Source: Methanobacteriota archaeon
GTDB taxonomy: Archaea; Thermoplasmatota; Poseidoniia; MGIII; CG-Epi1
Length of the DNA: 9,999 bases
Assembly (NCBI GenBank): GCA_003193815.1
Contig: PSPB01000011.1
Span: forward strand, 1 to 9,999
Direction: 5' to 3'
Of this stretch, positions 1 to 6,893 are shown piece after piece. The translations under genes and the position numbers were made by a program. The stretch's first letter is position 1. Each line of letters begins with the position of its first letter. The notes under the pieces were generated by a model, which did no database searches, was not told the origin of the DNA, and saw only the letters and a list, made by a program, of their open reading frames with translations.

Positions 1-179
1 GGCACAACAAGGGCTACGCGCTCGAGTTGCTCGACCGTCCCCGCGAGGCGCTCGAGAGCTACCAGAAGACGCTGGCGCACGAGTCAGGGCACGAGCACCA
101 CGACGGCTCCGAGTGGGAGCGGCTGATGAAGGATACCCATAAGGCGATAGCGCGCATCGAGCTAATCCTGGAACGTTAA
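1..179 (+). CDS. TPR-repeat protein, C-terminal fragment (5' end outside window)
   Basis: An open frame enters from the left edge (complete codons from position 3) and ends at a TAA at 177-179, giving 58 residues. It begins HNKGYALELLDRPREALESY, which has the small/large residue spacing of a TPR helix pair (G-Y-A-L, then A-L-E-S-Y). A charged His-rich stretch (HESGHEHHDGSEWE) and a last helix ending in LILER follow. TPR units are protein-protein interaction scaffolds, and nothing here suggests an enzyme. The stop overlaps the next gene's ATG by one base (TAATG, 177-181), so the two are probably co-transcribed and translationally coupled. The rest of the gene lies upstream, so length, start and any extra domains cannot be judged. 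Confidence 0.8.
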   Translation, partial: HNKGYALELLDRPREALESYQKTLAHESGHEHHDGSEWERLMKDTHKAIARIELILER

Positions 180-1906
180 TGCCCGACGTCAACGAACTGG
201 TGGAACAGGGCGAGGCGCTGGTCCGCGAAAGGAAGCTCCGCAAGGCGATTTCCTGCTTCCGCCGGGCGGTGGACCTGGCGCCGGAGGACCCTTCGCTCCA
301 CAACAGCATCGGCCTGGCCGAGATGGCGCGCCGTAACCCTGCCCTGGCGCTACGCGCCTACCAGCAGGCGTGCGAGCTGGCGCCCGATATCGCGCGCTAC
401 CACGTGCGCCGCGGCGACGCGCTGCAGCGCATGGAGCGCTACGCGCAGGCGGTCGAGGCATACGGCCGCGCGCTGGAGCTGGAGCCGCGCAACGCACCGG
501 CGTGGAACAACCGCGGCTTCGCCAATTTCATGCTCGATCGCTGGAACGAGGCGCTGCGCTGCTACGACGAGGCGATGCGCGCCGACCCGACCTACGCGGT
601 GGCGTGGTACAACTACGGCTACACGCTGCAGCTCTCGGGGCGGCTGGCGGACGCCAAGGATTACTACCAGCGCGCCGTGGAACTGGACCCGCGCGACAAG
701 ATTGCGTGGAACAACCTGGCCAACGTGCAGTACAACCAGGGCGAGTACGAGCTATCCATTGAGTTCTACCAGAAGTCACTTGAAATCGACCCGGAATACG
801 TTATCGCCGTCAACAACATCGGAAATGCCCTTGACCACCTGGATCGCTACGAAGAAGCGATAACGTACCATGAGCAGGCGCTCGAGCTGGACCCCACCTT
901 CCACTACGCCTGGATGGCGAAAGGGCGCGCGCTGGCGCGGCTGGGCCACCCGGAGGAGGGGCTCGAGCTCCTGGAAACCGCTCTTGAGCTGGAAGCGGAG
1001 GACCCCGATTACCACGAGGCGCTGGCGCGCTGCTTGCTGGCGCTTGACCGCCCCGACGAGGCACGCCGCATCCTGAATTTGGGGCTGGCGGTTGATGGCC
1101 AGCACGTCCTTTGCTGGGTCGCGCTGGGTGACACCAGCCGCGTCCGCGGCGATACCCGGCACGCGCTGCAGTGCTACGACGAGGCGGTGCGTGCGATGGA
1201 CAATCAGGCGCGTAACCGCATGCGCGACCTGGACTGGATTGAGAAAGGCAAAATACTGGTCAACGCCGGGATGTCGGGCGAGGCGGAGCGGCAATACACC
1301 AACGCGCTGGTCGCGCACCCCGAGTCAGCGCGCGCGCGCTTCCGGCTAGCGGAATCGCTGCTCGAGCTCGACCGCAACGCGCAGGCGCTGTCGCTTATCG
1401 AAAACGCGCTCGAGCTGCAGCCCGGCTCCCGCGCCGGCCGGCTGCTGCTAGCGCGCGCGCAAAACTGGGACGCAGCGCGTGAAACACTCGCCGAATTGCA
1501 GGCGGAGTTTCCCGATGACGAGAATATAAAGCGCCAGCTGGGGCTACACCTTGCTCCGCGCGAGCCGGAAGCGGCGCTCGCGCACTTGTCGCTCGATGAC
1601 GACGCTGCGGCGCTGGCGCGCTGCGGTTGCCTGCGCGCGCTTGACCGCAGCCGCGAAGCGCAGGCCGCGGCCGAAGCCGCGACGGCGCTCGCGCCGTCGC
1701 GGCTCGAAGCGTGGCTGGCGCTGGGTTGGAGTGCGCTCGAAGCTGGCGATGCGGAGCGCGCAGGCAAAGCATTCGACGGCGCGCTCGGCTGTGGGGAAGC
1801 CGACCCGGAAGCGCTGGCAGGCAAGGCGACCGCGCTCGAAGCGCTCGGCAAGCCGGCCGACGAATTGCGGCGGCTGTTAGCGGAAGCGGAGCCGGAACTG
1901 GCCTAG
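179..1906 (+). CDS. TPR-repeat scaffold protein (about 16 repeats, 575 aa)
   Basis: The protein is almost entirely tetratricopeptide repeats. From residue 5 to 310 nine units follow each other in strict 34-residue register (5-38, 39-72, 73-106, 107-140, 141-174, 175-208, 209-242, 243-276, 277-310). Each shows the W/Y/N-x-x-G ... A-x-x-x-A/Y ... A-L-E-L-x-P pattern, for example AWNNRGFANFMLDRWNEAL. From 311 the units become longer or shorter and less regular, though helical repeats continue to the C-terminus. There is no signal peptide, membrane segment or catalytic domain, so a cytoplasmic superhelical adaptor is likely; the partner is unknown. The ATG overlaps the previous TPR gene's stop (TAATG). 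No TATA-like box lies at the usual distance, so expression probably depends on the upstream promoter. The TAG stop overlaps that of the opposing glycosyltransferase gene. Fold is near certain; function is unknown. Confidence 0.93.
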   Translation: MPDVNELVEQGEALVRERKLRKAISCFRRAVDLAPEDPSLHNSIGLAEMARRNPALALRAYQQACELAPDIARYHVRRGDALQRMERYAQAVEAYGRALELEPRNAPAWNNRGFANFMLDRWNEALRCYDEAMRADPTYAVAWYNYGYTLQLSGRLADAKDYYQRAVELDPRDKIAWNNLANVQYNQGEYELSIEFYQKSLEIDPEYVIAVNNIGNALDHLDRYEEAITYHEQALELDPTFHYAWMAKGRALARLGHPEEGLELLETALELEAEDPDYHEALARCLLALDRPDEARRILNLGLAVDGQHVLCWVALGDTSRVRGDTRHALQCYDEAVRAMDNQARNRMRDLDWIEKGKILVNAGMSGEAERQYTNALVAHPESARARFRLAESLLELDRNAQALSLIENALELQPGSRAGRLLLARAQNWDAARETLAELQAEFPDDENIKRQLGLHLAPREPEAALAHLSLDDDAAALARCGCLRALDRSREAQAAAEAATALAPSRLEAWLALGWSALEAGDAERAGKAFDGALGCGEADPEALAGKATALEALGKPADELRRLLAEAEPELA

Positions 1907-3024
1907 GCCGAAAGGGCCGCTTCCAGCACCTGCTCGATTTTCTCGGCGACGCGAGGCCAAGCGAATTCGCGCTCGGCGCGTTCGCGTCCGCGCACGCCCA
2001 TCTGCCGCGCGCGCTCGGGGTAGTCCCAGATGTCTTCCAGCGCGCCAGCGAGTGCGTCGGGGTCGAGCGGCTCGACGATGTGCCCCTCCTCGCCGGTGAT
2101 GACGTCGCGCACGCCAGGGATGTCGCTCAATACCAGCGGCTTGCCCGACGCCATTCCCTCCAGCCCGACGATGCCGAACGCCTCGAGCCGCGACGTTGAT
2201 GGCAGCACGACGGTGTCGCAGGCGGCGTAGTAGGCGGGCAGCCAGGCGTCGCCGATGGGGCCGGCGAAAACCACTCGCTCTCCAAGGCCTTTGCTGCGGA
2301 CCAGCCCCTCGAGCCAGCCGCGGTAGGGGCCGTCGCCCACCACCACCAGCCGCCCGCGCTCGAGCCGCGAAAGCGCACGCACCAGGATGCCGACCCCCTT
2401 GTGCGGCACCAGCCGCCCGACGAAGAGTGCCAGTGGCTGGTCGTCTGGCGAGAGCCGGCTGCGGATGTGCTCGCCGTTATTCGAAGGGTGGAAACGGTCG
2501 GTGTCGACTGCGTTCGGCACCACCTCTACTTCCCGGTTCCAGAGCGCACGCGAAGTGGCGGCGTAGCTCTCGGTGGTCGAGATGATGCGCTTCGCGGCCT
2601 GTAGCGGCCGCTGCCCGGCATAGCGCTGGTAGCCGCGCACCATCAGCGAGCCGAGCCGGCCGCGCAATTCCAGGTCGCAGTGGTAGGTGATGACCAGCGG
2701 CTTCCCCGCCTTGCGGGCGCCGCGCGCGGCGAACAGCTCGGTGAAGGGGGGCGGCGAATGGACATGCACCACATCCGCCTCGGTCGCGGCGATGTGCCCG
2801 CCAAAACCGGGGGCGACCGGGGTGTTGAACAGGTTCAGCCATTGCGTCACCCGGTTCACTGGCAGGCCACGTACCGTCTCCCGCACGGGCATGCGCGCGT
2901 AGCGTGAAGTGACGACCTCGATGGTGTGGCCGCGCTGTTGCAGGTGCATCGACAGCCCTAGCACGTGCGACTCGACGCCGCCGTAGTGGGGGTGGAAGTA
3001 GGGCGTTACTTCGAGAATCCGCAT
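1903..3024 (-). CDS. GT4-family (GT-B fold) glycosyltransferase
   Basis: This 373-residue protein should transfer a sugar from a nucleotide-sugar donor to a lipid, glycan or protein at the cytoplasmic membrane face. The N-terminal Rossmann-like half starts MRILEVTPYFHPHYGGVESH, with the GGVE loop at 15-18 typical of GT4 enzymes, and has DVVHVHSP at 84-91. The C-terminal half has FVGRLVPHKG (201-210, Arg204 and Lys209 expected near donor phosphates), VVVGDGP (227-233) and the E-x7-E motif EAFGIVGLE (281-289). Length is typical of the family. The frame stays open far upstream, but the extension lies over the previous gene and lacks family character; the ATG at 3024-3022 gives the canonical N-terminus and overlaps the upstream TGA (TGATG), implying coupling. 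The preceding sugar-nucleotide gene suggests a shared glycan pathway. Donor and acceptor cannot be read from the sequence. Confidence 0.93.
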   Translation of the reverse strand: MRILEVTPYFHPHYGGVESHVLGLSMHLQQRGHTIEVVTSRYARMPVRETVRGLPVNRVTQWLNLFNTPVAPGFGGHIAATEADVVHVHSPPPFTELFAARGARKAGKPLVITYHCDLELRGRLGSLMVRGYQRYAGQRPLQAAKRIISTTESYAATSRALWNREVEVVPNAVDTDRFHPSNNGEHIRSRLSPDDQPLALFVGRLVPHKGVGILVRALSRLERGRLVVVGDGPYRGWLEGLVRSKGLGERVVFAGPIGDAWLPAYYAACDTVVLPSTSRLEAFGIVGLEGMASGKPLVLSDIPGVRDVITGEEGHIVEPLDPDALAGALEDIWDYPERARQMGVRGRERAEREFAWPRVAEKIEQVLEAALSA

Positions 3025-4238
3025 CAGAGTATCCGGGAGCCGGCCGCCCAGCTGCCGGAGACGACGCGTCCGGGGCCGACAATCGTCCCTTCGCCCAGGA
3101 TGGTGCCGACATTGAGCGAAGCGTTGATGCCGGTCTTGACGTCGTCGCCCAGGATGACGCCCAGCTTGCGCAGCCCGCTGTCGACCCGCTCGCCGCGGAT
3201 GATGGCGTAGACGTTGGCGCCGTCGTGGCGCAGGTTGGCAACCTTGGTCCCCGAACCAAGGTTGCAGTCGCGCCCCAGAATGGAATCGCCGACGTAATTG
3301 TGGTGCGGCGCCTTGGCCCCGTCCATCAGGATTGAATTCTTCACTTCCGAAGCACCGCCCACTTTCGCCCCGGCGCCCAGCATGGTCGCACCGCGGATGC
3401 AGGCGTTCGGCCCGACGGTCGCGCCGGGGCCGACCCATACCGGGCCTTCGATGCGGCTGCCCGCCTTGATTATCGCCCCGGAGGCGACGTGCACCGCTCC
3501 CTCCAGCACCACGCCCTCCTCGACGGTTCCCTTGATGGATGGCTCCATCCGCGCGAGCAGCAGCGCGTTCGCCGTCAGCAGGTCCCACGGCCGCCCCAGA
3601 TCGAGCCAGTCGCCCTCAACGTCGACGACCGTGACCTGCTTCGCGACCGCCTCCAGCGCAGTCGTCAGCTCGAATTCGCCGCGCGGCGACCGTTCCAGCG
3701 CCTCCAGCGCCTCGAAAATGGAAGGCGCGAAGCGGTAGATGCCGGCGTTGATTTTGCCCGGTCCTTCAGCGCCTTTCTCGATGATGCTTGCCAGTTTTCC
3801 CTTGCGCGTCTTTACCAGTCCGTAGCTGCTGCAGTCGGCGACCTGCGCGACCGCCATGGCATGCGCGGATTTTGCGCTGGCGAGCGCCCGCAGCGTTTCG
3901 GTCGTGACGAGCGTGTCGCCATTCAGGCAGAAGAAATTGCGATCCAGCTTCCCGGCCGCCTGCGCCACCGCATGGCCGGTGCCGAGCTGCTCTTCCTGCA
4001 CTAGGAAATCCAGCGCGAGCCCGAAGCGCTGGCCGTCGCCGAGTGCCTCGTGCACCTCGCGCATGCGGTAGCCCACCAACACCGCCACGTGCGTTACGCC
4101 AGCCTCGGCCAGCGCGCGCAGCTGGTGCTCTAGGAACGGCGCGCCACCGGCTGGCAGCAGCGGCTTCGGCAGCCGCGCCGTCAGCGGACGCATGCGGGTG
4201 CCCTTGCCAGCGGCGAGAATCAGTGCCTGCTCAGCCAA
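3024..4238 (-). CDS. glmU: Archaeal GlmU-like bifunctional sugar-1-phosphate nucleotidylyltransferase/acetyltransferase
   Basis: This 404-residue enzyme is predicted to activate a sugar-1-phosphate with a nucleoside triphosphate, most likely GlcNAc-1-P to UDP-GlcNAc, and perhaps to acetylate GlcN-1-P first. The nucleotidyltransferase half (1-225) has LAAGKGTRMRPLT (8-20), PKPLLP (24-29), LGTGHA (85-90), the metal-binding NGD (106-108), NAG (164-166) and WLDLGRPWDL (211-220). From about 235 a left-handed beta-helix of hexapeptide repeats follows, with HHNYVGDSILG (312-322), TKVANLRHDG (331-340), RVDSGLRKLG (351-360) and VKTGIN (367-372), as in the Sulfolobus ST0452 type. The start must be TTG (4238-4236): an in-frame TGA lies only seven codons upstream, no ATG or GTG comes between, and the nucleotide-binding loop begins at residue 8. 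The first 8 nt overlap the 3' end of gatE. The symbol is by family; substrate specificity is unproven, since two lysines usual in the acetyltransferase site seem absent. Confidence 0.92.
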   Translation of the reverse strand: MAEQALILAAGKGTRMRPLTARLPKPLLPAGGAPFLEHQLRALAEAGVTHVAVLVGYRMREVHEALGDGQRFGLALDFLVQEEQLGTGHAVAQAAGKLDRNFFCLNGDTLVTTETLRALASAKSAHAMAVAQVADCSSYGLVKTRKGKLASIIEKGAEGPGKINAGIYRFAPSIFEALEALERSPRGEFELTTALEAVAKQVTVVDVEGDWLDLGRPWDLLTANALLLARMEPSIKGTVEEGVVLEGAVHVASGAIIKAGSRIEGPVWVGPGATVGPNACIRGATMLGAGAKVGGASEVKNSILMDGAKAPHHNYVGDSILGRDCNLGSGTKVANLRHDGANVYAIIRGERVDSGLRKLGVILGDDVKTGINASLNVGTILGEGTIVGPGRVVSGSWAAGSRIL

Positions 4239-5952
4239 GGAATTCCCCCAGTTTCACCCGCAGCCGCTCGCTCACCAGCGCGCCGTCGACCCGGCCGCGG
4301 AATTCGCCCATCACGGCTCCCATCAGTGGCCCCACCGCCTCCATCCCGCGCTGCTGCACAAAGTCCTTGCGCTCTGCGAGCAACTGCTCGATGAACGCGT
4401 CCAGCTCGCCCGCACCGCTCGCCGCCTGCTCCGGCAGCGCTTCACCGCGCGCCAGCGCCGCCAGTGCGTCCTCGACGCCTTCCTTCGCCAGCTTGCCGTC
4501 GGCGACCGCCGCGAGTAATTCCCCGAGCACCGCTTCGGACGGTGCCGGTAGCCCCGCTTTCCGCAGCTCGGGCAACTGGTGCAGTAGCAGTCGCGCGACT
4601 GCCTTCGGCGGACCGCCCGCCGCGACGAGCGCGTGGAAGCGCGCGTCAAGTCTGGCGCGCACCAGCTGCCCGGCCTGCTGCGCCCCCAGCGGCAGAACCG
4701 CGATGCGCTCCACGAGCGTCGGCGGCAGCTCGACTGCGTTCCCGGCCAGCCGCAGCGGTGGAATATCGGTCTCGGGATACATGCGTGCCGCGCCCGGCAT
4801 GGGGCGCAGGTAGCGGCTGCCGCCCTCGGCCAGCACGCGTCGCACTTCGTGCGGCACGCCGCCCTGCCGCGCGCGGTTGCAGGCGCGCGCCAGCGCCGCT
4901 TCGGCAAGCGTTTTTTTCTCGAAGACCAGTATAAAAGCGTCCGCTTCCCCGCAATTGAGCTCAGTGGCGATTGCCGCCGCCTCTTCTGCCGAGACGCCGT
5001 GCGCCGGCAGTTCGTCGCTCTGTAGCAGCCCCGCCACGCCGACGCGACGCGCGTGGTTGGCCAGCTCGCGCCCCAGCCGCGGGTGGCCTGCCGGGGATTC
5101 GGGCGAGCCGAGCAGGCTAGCCCAGCCCGGCAGCCGGCAGCCCCATGCCTCGCGCGATTTCTTCAGCAGCGCCGTAATTTCCGTGGCGGGGCCGGGCTCG
5201 CACGCTTCGACGGCGGCGAGTATTGCCTGCCGCTCCATCTCACGCTCGACGACTTGCGGCATTGTTCCGAGGTCCTGGAAGCCTTTCAGCTCGACCCGCA
5301 CGCCTTGGGGAATCGAGACGTTCAAATCCTGTCTTATGGTCCCAAGCCCGCGCCGGACGCGGCAGGCGCGCAGCAGCTGCCCCATCGCGCGCGCCGCCGC
5401 CTGCACCGCCTCGGGCGAGTGGAGCTGCGGCGCGGTCGAAATCTCGAGCAGTGGCACCCCCAGCCGGTCGAGCAGGAACTCGTCCTCGCCTTCACCGCGC
5501 CGGCAGGAATCCTCCTCAAGGCAGAGCTGCTCGATGTCGACGCTGCCGCCGTCGTAGTCGAGCCGGCCGCCAGTGGCGACCAGTGCGGTGCGCTGGAATC
5601 CGGTGGTATTGGAGCCGTCGACGACCACCTTGCGCATGAAATGCACCTCCTCGAGCGGCTGCGCGCCGAGCAGTCCGGCGACCTGCAGTGCGACCTCAAC
5701 CGCCTCCGGGTTGGGGCCGCGCGGCGGCTCCTCGTCCGCCTCGACCAGACAGTTGCCGTCGCCCTGGTGGTAGCCGAAATCGCGCACGTTTTCGGCCGCG
5801 GCGGCCGCGTCGACCTGCCCCATCTCGCTGGCGGTCGCGTGCAGCCGCCGGCTGAAGCCGGGGTCGGGGCTGCCGGCGGTGGCGGGACAGCTGCAGAAGA
5901 GCTTGCCGCAGTCGAGCTGCTGGTGCACCTCGAGCCCGGCGGTGAGTGTCAC
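4231..5952 (-). CDS. gatE: Glutamyl-tRNA(Gln) amidotransferase subunit E
   Basis: GatE pairs with GatD (not in this window) to convert Glu-tRNA(Gln) to Gln-tRNA(Gln) in archaea lacking glutaminyl-tRNA synthetase. GatE is the kinase/transamidase subunit and GatD supplies ammonia from amide donors. The 573 residues carry the family signatures: GLEVHQQLDCGKLFCSCP (6-23), GSNTTGFQRT (113-122), LLEISTAP (168-175), RQDLNVSI (207-214) and ELKGFQDLG (221-229). The GAD-type insertion that separates GatE from bacterial GatB spans about 255-400, with LPGWASLLG (274-282), DELPAHGVS (313-321) and YLRPMPGAARMYPETDIPP (381-399). A helical YqeY-like tail ends in LMGAVMGEFRGRVDGALVS (543-561). It is slightly shorter than many GatE proteins but no core motif is missing. 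The start is GTG at 5952-5950, in a GTGA overlap with the zinc-ribbon gene, and a TATA-like box about 23 nt upstream suggests its own promoter as well. Confidence 0.96.
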   Translation of the reverse strand: MTLTAGLEVHQQLDCGKLFCSCPATAGSPDPGFSRRLHATASEMGQVDAAAAAENVRDFGYHQGDGNCLVEADEEPPRGPNPEAVEVALQVAGLLGAQPLEEVHFMRKVVVDGSNTTGFQRTALVATGGRLDYDGGSVDIEQLCLEEDSCRRGEGEDEFLLDRLGVPLLEISTAPQLHSPEAVQAAARAMGQLLRACRVRRGLGTIRQDLNVSIPQGVRVELKGFQDLGTMPQVVEREMERQAILAAVEACEPGPATEITALLKKSREAWGCRLPGWASLLGSPESPAGHPRLGRELANHARRVGVAGLLQSDELPAHGVSAEEAAAIATELNCGEADAFILVFEKKTLAEAALARACNRARQGGVPHEVRRVLAEGGSRYLRPMPGAARMYPETDIPPLRLAGNAVELPPTLVERIAVLPLGAQQAGQLVRARLDARFHALVAAGGPPKAVARLLLHQLPELRKAGLPAPSEAVLGELLAAVADGKLAKEGVEDALAALARGEALPEQAASGAGELDAFIEQLLAERKDFVQQRGMEAVGPLMGAVMGEFRGRVDGALVSERLRVKLGEFLG

Positions 5953-6893
5953 GGTGGCGGATGCTCGCCCGTTTTAAAGGAAAAGGCGTGCTTCTGCCGC
6001 TGCAGGAGAATAAGCGCTATCAGCCCCAGAACGGGCCCCACCAGCAGGAATCCGAGCGCGAGCGCGCTGAAGAGCGCCCCGACTTGCGCTGCCAGGAACG
6101 AAGTGCGCTGCCACGCGGCCCACGCGCCGCCGAGCCCGATGAGCGAGAAGGCGAGCATCAGGAACGGGCACCAAGAGAACATGCCGCGCCAGAGCCCCTG
6201 CACTGGCTGTTCCTGCTCGGTCGCACCGCCTTTGCCCTCGAGCAGTGTGAAGCTGAACAGGTTCACGCCGGCAGTGGGGTCCATTCCGGGGTCCTGCTCG
6301 GCGATGAACACTTCGCTCGTAGCGTTGCGATGCCCTGCCGCGGCGACTTCGAGCGAGCGCATGCCGCTGCTCACCATCGTCGTGTAGATCCCCGGCGCGC
6401 CCGCCGTAAGATTGGCGGACGCGCCGTCGACCAGCAGCGTCACGTTAGCGAGCGGCCCGGTGGTGTTGGCGACCTCGACCGTTATCCGGACTTCCTGCCG
6501 CCCGTCATATTCCTCAGGCATAGCGTGGATTCCCCACGCAGTCGCCAGCCCGGTGAGCGACGCCGCCAAGATCAGCAGCGCAATTGCGAGCGTCCCGCCC
6601 GCTTTCGACTGCTCGCGCAGTTGCGGCCCGCGGTAGCGCGGGTAATCGTCCGGCACAGTTGCGGGCGCGGCTGGTGACTCGCCAGCCGCGCCCGGTCGCT
6701 GGGCGGGGGGCCGGCGCGTCCCGGCTGGCGCCGGGGGGCCGGCGGGGACGACCTTCACCGCGTCGCTATCCGGCAGGAACTCGAGCTCGCTGCGGCATTC
6801 GCGGCAGCTGCTGGTCGCGCTGGTGTCGTCGTCGGGCAGCAGGATTGACTGCTCGCTCTGGCAGACTGGGCATTCGAAGGCGTGGCGGCGCAT
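5949..6893 (-). CDS. Zinc-ribbon membrane protein with extracytoplasmic Ig-like domain
   Basis: I do not recognise a named family, but the 314-residue architecture is clear. An N-terminal zinc ribbon has Cys8-x2-Cys11 and Cys30-x2-Cys33 (CPVC and CREC). A Pro/Ala/Gly-rich linker covers about 48-90. A first membrane helix lies at about 99-121, followed by a beta-rich region (133-200) with alternating hydrophobic residues and several N-x-T/S sequons (NTT at 143, NLT at 161, NAT at 190), as in small Ig-like or carboxypeptidase-regulatory-like domains. Hydrophobic segments at about 239-260 and 268-298 follow, with a short basic tail. The likely topology puts the zinc ribbon inside and the beta domain outside. 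The ATG abuts the previous gene's TAG without a gap (TAGATG). Its last codons contain the TATA-like box proposed for gatE. A sensor or envelope role is a guess. Confidence 0.82.
   Translation of the reverse strand: MRRHAFECPVCQSEQSILLPDDDTSATSSCRECRSELEFLPDSDAVKVVPAGPPAPAGTRRPPAQRPGAAGESPAAPATVPDDYPRYRGPQLREQSKAGGTLAIALLILAASLTGLATAWGIHAMPEEYDGRQEVRITVEVANTTGPLANVTLLVDGASANLTAGAPGIYTTMVSSGMRSLEVAAAGHRNATSEVFIAEQDPGMDPTAGVNLFSFTLLEGKGGATEQEQPVQGLWRGMFSWCPFLMLAFSLIGLGGAWAAWQRTSFLAAQVGALFSALALGFLLVGPVLGLIALILLQRQKHAFSFKTGEHPPP
5972..5978 (-). promoter_or_regulatory. TATA-like box inside the zinc-ribbon gene, proposed gatE promoter
   Basis: On the minus strand this reads TTTAAAA, from the Phe-Lys-Thr codons (TTT AAA ACG) near the end of the zinc-ribbon gene. 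Its centre is 23 nt before the GTG start of gatE at 5952, matching the spacing of the three other TATA-like boxes here. TTT and AAA are rare-looking choices in this GC-rich sequence. That supports, but does not prove, selection for a promoter within the coding sequence. Confidence 0.45.

Noticed and set aside
1204..1851. Minus-strand Ser/Ala-rich open frame (215 codons) opposite the TPR gene
   Set aside because: Low-complexity complement of repetitive TPR codons; no start signals or family features.
3025..3588. Upstream extension of the glycosyltransferase frame (about 188 codons)
   Set aside because: The frame is open but lies over the GlmU-like gene in another frame, is Arg/Gly-rich, and the canonical GT4 N-terminus starts exactly at the ATG at 3024.
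4911..4917. Run of seven A on the gatE coding strand as a possible frameshift site
   Set aside because: GatE motifs are in the same frame before and after the run, so no shift is needed; Glu-Lys-Lys-Thr fits the family there.
4928..4936. TATA-like CTTTTATA on the minus strand inside gatE
   Set aside because: No start codon of a supported gene lies at the required distance; it encodes Phe-Ile in the GAD-type domain.
5053..6387. Long plus-strand open frame (444 codons) opposite gatE and the zinc-ribbon gene
   Set aside because: Antisense to two well-supported genes, with an Arg/Ala/Gly-rich composition typical of shadow frames in GC-rich DNA and no motif of any family.
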